Source of the DNA: Lentisphaerota bacterium
GTDB taxonomy: Bacteria; Verrucomicrobiota; Lentisphaeria; Victivallales; UBA1829
Length of the DNA: 35,242 nt
Assembly (NCBI GenBank): GCA_015061565.1
Contig: SUWI01000020.1
Coordinates: 1-35,242 of the forward strand
Direction: 5' to 3'
The notes beneath the pieces are model-generated. The model made no database searches, was not told the origin of the DNA, and saw only the letters and a program-made list of their open reading frames with translations. Below are positions 8,901 to 15,837 of the stretch, one piece after another. A program made the position numbers and the translations under genes. Position 1 is the stretch's first letter; each line of letters opens with the position of its first letter.

Positions 8901-9157
8901 GCGTCCAGACCGTATTCATCCAGCAGTTTGAAACCCTGTCCCCAGATGTTCTTCCCGGTGAATTGCCGGTAGGCGACATTCGGTCCGCCCAGATCATGCA
9001 CCGGCTGCTTGTTGAACGGGAACCAGGGGTTCACCTGGCTCCACACGGTTTTCCGGAAATCGCTTTTATCCAGCGGGGGACGCTGGTCCCGGACGGTTTC
9101 CGCTCCGTTCAGCAGTGAGATTGACGCTATGACTGAGAAAAAAACTGCGGATTTCAT
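5960..9157 (-). CDS. Secreted multidomain GH71/99-like protein with LamG domain
   Basis: The 1065-residue protein starts with a signal peptide (MKSAVFFSVIASISLLNGA). Residues of about 40-360 look like a GH71/GH99-type TIM barrel, ending with the segment QITNLFDHYENSLIFP, which resembles the W-N-D-x-x-E-type motif of these families. A beta-rich linker region follows to about 640. A LamG/concanavalin-A-like domain spans about 645-815 (YELKVRPAELG, LEAGKWTRIAVVYD, LQLYIDGKLENE, DICNIRIYGRNLAPEEF). A C-terminal domain of about 830-1065 looks like a carbohydrate-binding beta-sandwich. GH99/71 members act on alpha-mannosides or alpha-1,3-glucans. GGAGA precedes the ATG. It follows a pseudopilin gene by 23 nt in the same operon. 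The activity is inferred and the catalytic residues are not certain. Confidence 0.8.
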   Translation of the reverse strand: MKSAVFFSVIASISLLNGAETVRDQRPPLDKSDFRKTVWSQVNPWFPFNKQPVHDLGGPNVAYRQFTGKNIWGQGFKLLDEYGLDALQVEVNEPAGWLETYRTMLNEAKALGSKIKLALFFGCYSKTPEKTLENLKKILGKIREELKSHPNVLRVGNRPVIVIYNPGKYQPEQWKMIFDGLDKTFDVPFVYLTCRMGKEEKMRRYLPVFDGVTNYGGKGLKNQQTAAEMLVRLMKKEFPQKIFDGGVHSTYTCHFHMGGLEVDLSSNYRKSFDIWLKTEPDSIQITNLFDHYENSLIFPCYEREDFMLRYMQYRIAKWRGKPFPAMKTPELVVTNHIQILLGRQNLDFEVMGFPIESDKKEVIIQLDLCNTAGEILRRFPPKKLVLDEFRAERFSVPSANYAGERGVVPRLNYTWNGKNYKMNFNPMTVISPSIRSYRMYWARSTRNALKTQGSDYWTLNGNGPGGTSIPEHGISVFAGKRVPTWGKDRQNGYLRHGFKRDGLEFYFTGNQRGFLSNELALNTPAPGQALHWYHLEMENRDGLKWQSLPIWEADGSRAAEVTVPILLNDGSIRDFRIEGARVPFFHYPCSEDHQKLLLDVSGYMHNGSINGSGYGGGHLGYTGYNYYHNGGVSVKNPEQPFSIFKRDPDGRGFLRFSGKDHVTIMGSTAFPGASTYELKVRPAELGKTMGLLGSGNNQISVKILPDGTVQAARGAETEGQGGTAPKKKFVSRIKSTTRLEAGKWTRIAVVYDCRKLQLYIDGKLENEADSPPVRAHDWINHLLVGASNKWVWDPIEHFKGDICNIRIYGRNLAPEEFLNEQPAARKKNPYERKTITETLLKTDVSEYSGLSAGKDGLTLTKPTAVLSRKRFAADPDAEYVFTLKMKNLSGKSYPVYIGAAVAGISARQVYSIPGTETELLQDVKKGDSIIRVKNVSGWKTTGFMAFNANSMGTDKPNRMLAAVKSIGEGTITLKQGAPCAAKAGSLVREHCEGPTYNWTGAVFAQAGKEVTFSGRLKGIAEGQPTAGFFWPGTRQFQLIVIPMGAVSAEKPLVFSEIRLERIIRK

Positions 9158-9180
9158 TATGATCGTCTCCCGTCCGGATT

Positions 9181-9936
9181 TCAGTAAGGATAGGGAACTT
9201 CGCTGCTGGCGTTGTCCCCCTGTTCCATGGCGGGATTCTGACCTGACCAGCTGGCACGCTCCGGCAGTTTCAGAATATTCAGTTTCTCATAATGGCCGTC
9301 GTGGAAAATGAAATTGGCGCTGTTCAGATGACGGTTTTTCAGCTGTTCGTAATTGGTCAGATGACCCCGGTTGAGCCCGAAATACGTGGCCGGACCGACC
9401 GGGGTTCCCCGGGTGTCCGCCATCCAGGCTCTTCGGGACGGACTTTTCATCCACTGATATTTTTTCCAGCTGCCCGTGGCCGGCCGGAAACCGGTGGTCG
9501 CGGAATTGATCCCGTAATCGGTCCATGCCCCGTCCACGGTATAGCCGGATTGCGTGGATTTATGTTCGGGTTCCGATGGACAATGCCAGGCGGATTTGTT
9601 TTTCCACAAATCGCGCCAGTTTCCGTTCGTGACGTTGAATATCCCGTATTTCCTGTTATAAAGGAACATGGTCCAGTAAGTCGTAGTCCCCGGCATCGCC
9701 GGCACCAGCCAGGAGTTATATTCATCGGAGTAATTCCGCAGCGTGGTGATCACGGAATTGATTTTGCTGACACAGGCGATACCCCTGGCGGTTTCCTTGG
9801 CCTTGTTCAGCGCCGGCAGCAGCATTGCCGCCAGGATCGCGATGATGGCAATGACGACCAGGAGCTCGATCAGCGTGAAGCCGCGCTTTTGCCTGACTGA
9901 TGAATGATGCGAGATGAGAGATGAAAACTTGTTCAT
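9181..9936 (-). CDS. Prepilin-like protein with canonical Gly-Phe cleavage site
   Basis: The 251-residue protein has a basic leader (MNKFSSLISHHSSVRQKRG) followed by [17 protein letters not shown]. This is the only one of the four pseudopilins here with the canonical Gly before the Phe that prepilin peptidase cleaves. The C-terminal H-LNSANFIFH-DG is an H-x9-DG motif, and a C-P-S-E-P-E segment marks the variable middle. I start it at 9936, where AAGGG lies 9 nt upstream; an in-frame TTG-type extension to 9966 has no ribosome site. It is first in an operon with the GH71/99-like secreted protein, under an AraC-type tandem operator. Its promoter, leader and first codons are near-copies of those of the pseudopilin at 19629. 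Confidence 0.88.
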   Translation of the reverse strand: MNKFSSLISHHSSVRQKRGFTLIELLVVIAIIAILAAMLLPALNKAKETARGIACVSKINSVITTLRNYSDEYNSWLVPAMPGTTTYWTMFLYNRKYGIFNVTNGNWRDLWKNKSAWHCPSEPEHKSTQSGYTVDGAWTDYGINSATTGFRPATGSWKKYQWMKSPSRRAWMADTRGTPVGPATYFGLNRGHLTNYEQLKNRHLNSANFIFHDGHYEKLNILKLPERASWSGQNPAMEQGDNASSEVPYPY

Positions 9937-9985
9937 GTTCTGTTTCCCTTCTGCGGTTTTCTGCATGTTAGTTTAATTTGAAAGT

Positions 9986-10014
9986 TTGACCTTTTATTCC
10001 GTTCGCCGTATATT
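9986..10014 (+). promoter_or_regulatory. Apparent rightward promoter without a downstream gene
   Basis: TTGACC (9986-9991), 17 nt and TATATT (10009-10014) match the promoter of the AraC-family gene in the duplicated block. Here the downstream gene runs in the opposite direction, so the promoter is either a relic or makes a short RNA antisense to the end of the GntR gene. Confidence 0.4.
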
Positions 10015-10040
10015 ATAACTTAAAAAAACAAATATGACAA
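10012..10040 (-). promoter_or_regulatory. Promoter of the pseudopilin-GH71/99-like operon
   Basis: On the minus strand TTGTCA (10040-10035), a 17-nt spacer and TATAAT (10017-10012) form a near-consensus promoter. Its -10 overlaps the -10 of the rightward promoter in the same block. Confidence 0.75.
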
Positions 10041-10045
10041 TGAGT

Positions 10046-10075
10046 TTTTGTGCATTTGTTTTCAGCTTTTGTGCA
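10046..10075 (-). promoter_or_regulatory. Tandem TGCACAAAA operator of the pseudopilin-GH71/99-like operon
   Basis: Two exact copies of TGCACAAAA (10054-10046 and 10075-10067, minus strand) lie 21 bp apart. The proximal copy is again 5 nt upstream of the -35 box. This extends the likely AraC regulon to this operon. Confidence 0.65.
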
Positions 10076-10100
10076 AAAAACGGCCAGAATAATGCCCGTT
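10075..10100 (-). terminator. Probable terminator of the GntR-type gene
   Basis: On the minus strand AACGG (10100-10096) pairs with CCGTT (10083-10079), followed by TTTT. The stem is only 5 bp. It touches the distal AraC-type repeat at 10067-10075. Confidence 0.45.
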
Positions 10101-10124
10101 CGGTTTTTTACGGCTGAACGGAAT

Positions 10125-11180
10125 TCATTCCTCCCAGGTTTCCCCCGGCAGACAGAGACCGGTTCCATACCGCAAAACCTGCGGCCGGTATTGAGGATCG
10201 ATCAGATACTTCACAATATCGTGCGCCATAGTCCGGCTCCGGTATTTCACTGAAACGAGATTTTCTTTCGGATCGGAATAAAAAGTGGAATTGTGGACCG
10301 GCACCGAGACGACCGGCAGGTCCGGAGGCAGCCCCAGAGCTTCCCGGAAACTGCATCGGAACGGCAGGTGGTCTTCCGGCAGATGCACCAGCAGCCCGTC
10401 GAACTGTTTTTTCCGGTAAAAATCCGCAACCAGCCGGGATTGATCGCTTTCCTCCTTCAGATCCAGTGTAAAACTCTGCAGCCCGAGTCGGGAGCATTCA
10501 TCGGAAAAACCCGACAACAGCGGATTACGGGCCCGCTTCAGATCAAGCATCGCCAGAGCGATTTTCCGGCATCCGCAACCGGCAAGATACTGTACGGACT
10601 GTCTGGCTGCAGAAGTGTCTTCTTCAATGAAGTTTATCCATTGGGAAGTATAAGATTTCCATTCATCCGGAACCGGGGCATCATTGCAGATGAATGCGAC
10701 CCGGGCGCCGAGCCCGGCCAGGGTTTTGAAATACGGGGCATACCAGGTGTGATTGACAACAATTCGGCTGTTGCGGTTGAATTTTGCCAGGTTTTCCCAC
10801 CAGATATCCTCGTTGGAATTGGTTTTGGAAAAGATGACGGGGACCACGCCCCAGCCGACTTTGGCGGCTTCGGCGATCAGATCGAACAGCAGCTGCTGGA
10901 AATGGATTTCCACATACCGCAGATAATTGTCGCACGGCACCAGAATGGAAATGATCCGGTTGTTTTCATCGACCTCGGGCAGATGCACAAAAGTCCCTTT
11001 GGACTTGACCCGTTCGATATATCCGGCGTCCTCGAGCTGTTTGAAGGCGGCGCGGATGGTATCGCGAGAGACCTGGAAGATCTCCGTATATTCGAATTCC
11101 GTCGGCAGTTTGTCGCCTTCGTGCCATTTGCCGGAAATGATTTCCTGGCGGATTTTCCGGAAAATTTCGTTCTTTTTCAT
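10125..11180 (-). CDS. GntR-type winged-helix regulator with LacI-like effector domain
   Basis: The 351-residue protein starts with a GntR winged helix (about residues 3-70: IFRKIRQEIISGKWHEGDKL, SRDTIRAAFKQLEDAGYIERVKSKGTFV). A periplasmic-binding-protein-like effector domain of about 75-345 follows. I start it at the ATG at 11180, which has AGGA 6 nt upstream; the frame extends to 11216 only through a TTG. It is divergent from the pseudopilin-DUF4838 operon at 11356, and its own promoter faces away from that operon's promoter within about 40 bp. The short dyad at 11301-11315 over the neighbour's transcription start is a natural candidate for its operator. It probably represses or activates that operon in response to a sugar; the ligand is unknown. 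Confidence 0.88.
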   Translation of the reverse strand: MKKNEIFRKIRQEIISGKWHEGDKLPTEFEYTEIFQVSRDTIRAAFKQLEDAGYIERVKSKGTFVHLPEVDENNRIISILVPCDNYLRYVEIHFQQLLFDLIAEAAKVGWGVVPVIFSKTNSNEDIWWENLAKFNRNSRIVVNHTWYAPYFKTLAGLGARVAFICNDAPVPDEWKSYTSQWINFIEEDTSAARQSVQYLAGCGCRKIALAMLDLKRARNPLLSGFSDECSRLGLQSFTLDLKEESDQSRLVADFYRKKQFDGLLVHLPEDHLPFRCSFREALGLPPDLPVVSVPVHNSTFYSDPKENLVSVKYRSRTMAHDIVKYLIDPQYRPQVLRYGTGLCLPGETWEE

Positions 11181-11203
11181 ATCCGTTCCTGTTTTGCCGC
11201 GAT

Positions 11204-11232
11204 AAATTAGCATCAACCGGTCTTTTTTTCAA
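11204..11232 (-). promoter_or_regulatory. Promoter of the GntR-type gene
   Basis: On the minus strand TTGAAA (11232-11227), a 17-nt spacer and TAATTT (11209-11204) lie just upstream of the start codon at 11180. Confidence 0.5.
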
Positions 11233-11273
11233 GCCGGAACGACCAGTGAATCATAAAAAATGCGGAAAACGGC

Positions 11274-11301
11274 TTGACAAATACCGAATATGAATTATAT
11301 T
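11274..11301 (+). promoter_or_regulatory. Promoter of the pseudopilin-DUF4838 operon
   Basis: TTGACA (11274-11279), 16 nt and TATATT (11296-11301) precede the pseudopilin gene by about 55 nt. No TGCACAAAA repeats are present, so this operon does not belong to the putative AraC regulon. Confidence 0.7.
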
Positions 11302-11315
11302 ATGGAAAAACCATA
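11301..11315. promoter_or_regulatory. Dyad overlapping the transcription start (candidate GntR operator)
   Basis: TATGG-AAAAA-CCATA is a perfect 5-bp-arm dyad immediately after the -10 box, in the position of a repressor site. The neighbouring direct repeat CATAC...ACATAC (11313-11328) may extend it. Confidence 0.4.
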
Positions 11316-11355
11316 CATATAACATACAAAGCATAGTAAGAAAGGAGCTGCGATC

Positions 11356-12105
11356 ATGAAGAAATCAGTCAAAAAACAACAGACAAAGAGCGGGGTTCAT
11401 CGGATTTTTACTCTGATAGAACTCCTTGTGGTAATTGCCATTATCGCGATTCTGGCGGCGATCCTGCTGCCGGCCTTGAACAAGGCGCGGGAACGCGGCA
11501 GAGCCGCCGCCTGCGTAAACAACCTGAAACAGATTGCCACCGCCCACGCTATGTACACCATAGATTACAATGATTATTCCACCGGAGCTTTCAATATCAA
11601 CAACCGAGCGGAAGGGCAGATGTGGTACCGCAATCTGCTCGACTTGAAACTGATCCGTCCCGCGATTCTGTCATGCGCGTCCAATCTGGTCAACGTGGAA
11701 CCGACGACCGCCGACCCCGGGCTGAACATTACCTACCGGGATTCGGACGATTTGGAAGGGAAGCGGCGGACCTATGCGGCAAACAATGGGACGGGGCATC
11801 TCAGCAGCAGTGTTTCCCATCCGATCGCGAAGATGAACTCGCTTCGTCAGCCCGGCATAGATATTTTCCAGGTCTGCATCGAATGGAGGAAAACGACGGG
11901 GGGAGGCTGTGCCTCGGGCATGGGCTGGATCTCGGTCAAATTCATGCAGAATGCTTATCAGCAGTATCAGCGTGCCGTGCCGATCCACAGCGGCAGATAC
12001 AATATCGCGTTCGGAGACGGACATGTAGGACAGGCTCATGCGGGAGATATCACCACCAGTTATTACCGACATGGAGACAACCCGATAAACTATACCGGAA
12101 ATTGA
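11356..12105 (+). CDS. Prepilin-like protein with H-x9-DG motif
   Basis: The 249-residue protein has the leader [17 protein letters not shown] followed by [17 protein letters not shown], then a variable globular region and [12 protein letters not shown] near the C-terminus. The residue before the Phe is Ile, not Gly, so standard prepilin peptidase cleavage is unlikely. AAAGGAG lies 8 nt before the ATG. It is the first gene of an operon with the DUF4838 secreted protein, which starts 39 nt after its stop, and it is divergent from a GntR-type regulator. As with the other three copies, the neighbour of the pseudopilin is a large exported protein. Confidence 0.9.
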   Translation: MKKSVKKQQTKSGVHRIFTLIELLVVIAIIAILAAILLPALNKARERGRAAACVNNLKQIATAHAMYTIDYNDYSTGAFNINNRAEGQMWYRNLLDLKLIRPAILSCASNLVNVEPTTADPGLNITYRDSDDLEGKRRTYAANNGTGHLSSSVSHPIAKMNSLRQPGIDIFQVCIEWRKTTGGGCASGMGWISVKFMQNAYQQYQRAVPIHSGRYNIAFGDGHVGQAHAGDITTSYYRHGDNPINYTGN

Positions 12106-12144
12106 GATCTTCCCCACGAAACGATACGGAATGGAGAAAACAAT

Positions 12145-14517
12145 ATGGAAAAAGCATTAAAAAAGTTTCTGGGCAGCTGTTTTATTTTTCTGACGCTTGC
12201 GTTGTCTGCGGAGGTCCCGGCAATCCTGATTTCGGACCATGCTGCACCGCAGGAAAGAACCGCGGCGGGAGAACTGGCGGATTATATCTTTAAGATCACC
12301 GGGGAGCGGCCCTCGGTTATGGCGGAAAACCGGAGGCAGGGTCCCGGTCCGGCGATTTATGTCGGCAACACGCGGTTCGCCGCGGAAAATCAGCTGGACA
12401 GCGCAAAATTCGCTTCGGACGAATGGCTGCTGCAAAGCCGGGGAGATCATCTGATCGTGACGGGGGGTCTGCCCCGCGGGGTCCTGTATGCAGTCTACCA
12501 TTACCTGGAAGATTTTCTCAATGTCCGTTTCTGGAGCTGGAAGGAGGAAACCGTGCCCGTACGAGCCGTAATGCCGTTGAAAAACATCAATGTGCGCGGG
12601 AAGCCGGCTTTCGATTACCGGGAACTGTGTTCGCTGCATGTCAAGGACAGCGGGCGTTTTGCCGCCCGTCTAAAATTGAACAGTACGCGGGGCAATTACT
12701 ACGGGCAGATGGATCCTGCGGAAAAACGCAATTTCGGGATGGAAAGCATTTTCGGACCACCTGATTTTGTCCATACTTTCCATCTGTATATCCCGTATCG
12801 GAAGTATTTCAGGGAACATCCGGAATATTTTGCCATGGTCGGAGGTAAGCGGACCGGTGCGGACTGCACACCGGCGACCAATGCCAAAGCGGGTTCGCTC
12901 TGCCTTTCCGATTCGGGATTGCGCCGGGAACTGCTGGTCAACTTGAAAAAATTCATCCGTACCGGACGGGCGGAAGCCCGGAAACGCGGCACTTCCATGC
13001 CCCGTCTGTATGATGTCTCCTCTAATGACAATCAGGTGGTCTGCGAATGTCCGAAATGCAGTGAGATTATCCGGAAATATCAAGGACTGAGCGGATTGTA
13101 TCTGGAAGTCATCAACGAGCTTGCTGACGGCATCCGGGAGGAATTTCCCGAGGTGATCTTGCATACGTATTCATATCTGAAGACGACACATGCCCCGGTC
13201 GGCATCACCGCCAGGAACAACGTCTGCGTCACATTATGCGATCACGACGGCAATCTGTATGACGACTATACGGCGCCGAACCATGCGTTTGTCCGGCGGC
13301 TGCGGCAATGGAGGCAGGCGGTTCCCCAGCTGCGGACCTGGGTATACGGTCTGACTTTCGCTCCGCCGCGCGGGCTGCCGTATCCCAGCGAATTCAAATA
13401 TGCGGAAGGCATGAAGGTATTCCGCCGGAACGGTGTCCGCTGGCTGATGCAGCAGTTCGAATCGCCGATCCTGAACGACAGCTGGGATTACAAACTCTGG
13501 ATCTGGGCAAAGCTTGCCGAAAATCCCGATTTGGACACCTGGAAGCTGATTCGGGAATTTTCCGATGGCTATTACGGAGCAGCAGGGAAATATTTTGCGG
13601 AATACCGCAAGCTGCTTTACGAACAGGCGGAAAAGAAACGGATCTGCATTCCCGTCTACGCCACGCCCGGAACATTTGTCCATCTGGATTACGATACCGT
13701 GGTCAAAGCGGACGAACTTTTCTGCAAGGGGGAACAGGCAATCGCGTCCGATCCGGTTCTGATGCGCCGCTGGCGGGCTGCACGGCTGCCGCTGGACCGT
13801 GCCATTATTGCCCGGTCCCGGATCCTGATGAGCGAATATTTCCTGCGCAGCGGCAAAAGTCTCAAAGGCTATGCGTTCGACCGCGGGAAGATCGTGAAAC
13901 GGATCGAAAATACCGTCAGGGAACAGCTGAAATGGCGCAGCGACATGGTTTTGATCAACGGCGACGCCCGGCGTTTCCAGGCGGAAAAGAAAGGGTATTC
14001 CCAAACCATTTCCGAACGTTCGCTCATGCCGCCGGCAAAATTCGCCGGGTTAGCGCCGGGTTCGTATTTCGATTTCCCGGCGGAAGTCGCTTTCCGCCCC
14101 GGCAACCGCCCGGTTTTACGCGAAGACCCCGAAGCGGAATCCGGCTGCGGCGTTTTCTGGAACGTGAAACAGACCGAAAATCAGCCCCATGTCGACAATC
14201 AGATCTTCCGCTGGGGAATGTATTCCCCCTCCGAAAATCAGAGCTGGGGAATCAAAACCCTGCCGTGGGACAAGATCGGGTGGAAAGGGTATCGGTGGAT
14301 CAATCTCGGCAAATACAAACTGAAACCGGACTGTCTTCTCTATTTCTTCTACACCTGGCAGATCCAGATGTCCGTCGGGCATGTCGGCGATCCGTTCGCG
14401 CCCGAAGGTTTGTATGATATCTGGGCCAAAGTGAAGCTGGTCGGTGAAGACGAGAACCATCGTCCGCTCGAAGTGGGGATCGACCGGATCGTCATCCTCC
14501 CGCCGGTAAAAGAATAA
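12145..14517 (+). CDS. Secreted DUF4838 (hexosaminidase-like) protein
   Basis: The 790-residue protein has a signal peptide (KFLGSCFIFLTLALSAE). The first 130 or so residues resemble the non-catalytic alpha/beta domain found in front of GH20, GH67 and GH84 enzymes (ERTAAGELADYIFKITGERP, IYVGNTRF, RGVLYAVYHYLEDFLNVRFW). The central part (about 150-480) matches DUF4838, with the hallmark SNDNQVVCECPKC at about residues 293-305. A C-terminal beta-rich domain of about 190 residues follows. The function of DUF4838 is not firmly established; its architecture suggests a glycosidase acting on amino-sugar or uronic glycans. GGAG lies 8 nt before the ATG. It is co-transcribed with the pseudopilin in front of it. 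The 143-nt gap behind it, to a converging gene, shows only small hairpins such as CCGGG...CCCGG near 14640-14657. Confidence 0.82.
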   Translation: MEKALKKFLGSCFIFLTLALSAEVPAILISDHAAPQERTAAGELADYIFKITGERPSVMAENRRQGPGPAIYVGNTRFAAENQLDSAKFASDEWLLQSRGDHLIVTGGLPRGVLYAVYHYLEDFLNVRFWSWKEETVPVRAVMPLKNINVRGKPAFDYRELCSLHVKDSGRFAARLKLNSTRGNYYGQMDPAEKRNFGMESIFGPPDFVHTFHLYIPYRKYFREHPEYFAMVGGKRTGADCTPATNAKAGSLCLSDSGLRRELLVNLKKFIRTGRAEARKRGTSMPRLYDVSSNDNQVVCECPKCSEIIRKYQGLSGLYLEVINELADGIREEFPEVILHTYSYLKTTHAPVGITARNNVCVTLCDHDGNLYDDYTAPNHAFVRRLRQWRQAVPQLRTWVYGLTFAPPRGLPYPSEFKYAEGMKVFRRNGVRWLMQQFESPILNDSWDYKLWIWAKLAENPDLDTWKLIREFSDGYYGAAGKYFAEYRKLLYEQAEKKRICIPVYATPGTFVHLDYDTVVKADELFCKGEQAIASDPVLMRRWRAARLPLDRAIIARSRILMSEYFLRSGKSLKGYAFDRGKIVKRIENTVREQLKWRSDMVLINGDARRFQAEKKGYSQTISERSLMPPAKFAGLAPGSYFDFPAEVAFRPGNRPVLREDPEAESGCGVFWNVKQTENQPHVDNQIFRWGMYSPSENQSWGIKTLPWDKIGWKGYRWINLGKYKLKPDCLLYFFYTWQIQMSVGHVGDPFAPEGLYDIWAKVKLVGEDENHRPLEVGIDRIVILPPVKE

Positions 14518-14660
14518 TGTTTGCCGCCGGGCTGATCGGGATGGTTTTGCAGTTTCTGTTGATGCCGGAATGACCCGCCAACCGCTTGCGGAAAATGACC
14601 GGATCATCCGGAACCGAGACAGCATTCCCGGAGCCGACGACCGGGCAGGATACCCGGCTG

Positions 14661-15833
14661 TCAAACGGACGGATGGATCCATTTTCCGCCGGTGAAATCC
14701 GGCATGACGACCGGACTGCTGCCCAGCAGAACGGATTGTTCCGACAACACGGACACCGCCATCCAGAGAGCGGTATCATAAACACTGATCGGAGTCGGTT
14801 TCTGCTGTTTGACTGCTTCGATGAAGGCACGGAGCACCAGGTAATCCATGCCGCCGTGTCCGGATTGTTTTCCGGAACGTTCGAATTTTTTCCAGAGCGG
14901 GTCGCTGTATTTACGGTAGAATTTTTCGATCGGAGTCCAAGTTTGCGGGCCTGTGCCGGAATCCAGGGAAATCCCTTTGCAGTCTTCCGAATAGACGCCG
15001 CCGGTCCCGTAGAGTTCGTTGTGCCGGGAATAAGGCGCCGGCAGAGTGATGGTGTGGCGGATCCGGATCGTTTCCCCGTTGGCGCAGCGGATCAGCGTAT
15101 CGGTCACATCGCCGTTGGCAAAACGATACTCTCTGCGCGGATCGTCTTCGGGCAGATGTTCCCGGATCCAGGATTCGAATCCGCGGCTTTTGGAACTCAT
15201 CGAAACGACCGAAAGGATCCGGTTCCCGCGGTTGATCCCCAGCCATTGGCAGACCGGTCCCAGACCATGGGTCAGGTAAAGGTCGCCGCAGCGGCGGAGA
15301 TTCTGCATCATCCGGTAAGGATGGGGCTGTCTGGCCAGCACCCTCAGATCATGCTGGTAGCCGCATCCGGCGGAAACGATTTCCCCGAACAGACCTTCGC
15401 GGATCATCCTGCCGATCATCATTTCGTCTTTGCCGTAACAGCAGTTTTCGAGCATCATGCAGGGTTTGCCGGTGTTTTCCGAAGTGCGGACCAGTTCGCG
15501 GCATTCATCCAGCGAACTGGCGCAGCCGACTTCGGATGCGGCATAAAGTCCGGCTTTCATGGCATCCAGACAAACGGGAATATGGCTGTCCCATGACCCT
15601 GCTGCGATTACGGCATCCAGCCCTTTCAGGTCCAGCAGACTGCGGTAATCCGCATGCCTGACCGGTTCGGCATGTCCGGCGTCCGTGATGATCTTCGCGG
15701 CTTTTTCCATTCGATCGGGCAGCAGATCGGACAAGGCGGCGATATCGACATCGGGCATTTTCACCAGTTCCCCGATCAGGGACTGGGATCGGGCTGCGGT
15801 TCCGACGATCAGCAGATTGATTTTGCGTTTCAT
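14661..15833 (-). CDS. GH109-like enzyme (alpha-N-acetylgalactosaminidase type)
   Basis: The 390-residue protein belongs to the Gfo/Idh/MocA fold but carries the conserved segments I recall from GH109, which hydrolyses alpha-N-acetylgalactosaminides by an NAD-dependent redox mechanism. These are MLENCCYG (127-134), GYQHDLR (158-164), THGLGPV (188-194), DPLWKKFE (311-318), GHGGMDY (325-331) and PDFTGGKW (378-385). The usual GxGxxG loop is changed to GTAARS (11-16). No Tat or Sec signal is visible, unlike many GH109 proteins, so it may act in the cytoplasm. It starts 4 nt after the stop of the 999-aa gene with no clear ribosome site, which implies translational coupling. GalNAc release would fit mucin or other host O-glycans. 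Confidence 0.85.
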   Translation of the reverse strand: MKRKINLLIVGTAARSQSLIGELVKMPDVDIAALSDLLPDRMEKAAKIITDAGHAEPVRHADYRSLLDLKGLDAVIAAGSWDSHIPVCLDAMKAGLYAASEVGCASSLDECRELVRTSENTGKPCMMLENCCYGKDEMMIGRMIREGLFGEIVSAGCGYQHDLRVLARQPHPYRMMQNLRRCGDLYLTHGLGPVCQWLGINRGNRILSVVSMSSKSRGFESWIREHLPEDDPRREYRFANGDVTDTLIRCANGETIRIRHTITLPAPYSRHNELYGTGGVYSEDCKGISLDSGTGPQTWTPIEKFYRKYSDPLWKKFERSGKQSGHGGMDYLVLRAFIEAVKQQKPTPISVYDTALWMAVSVLSEQSVLLGSSPVVMPDFTGGKWIHPSV

Positions 15834-15837
15834 GATC

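Larger units (their letters stand above)
9921..10042. repeat. Copy 1 of a duplicated promoter-leader-pseudopilin start block
   Basis: This stretch matches 19614-19744 almost base for base: the first codons and leader of the pseudopilin, the block AAAGTTTGAC-TTTTATTCCGTTC, TATATTATAACTT and CAAATATGACAATG. It therefore covers a divergent promoter pair. The copy at 19.7 kb sits beside the AraC-family gene, so that one may be the parent. Confidence 0.75.
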
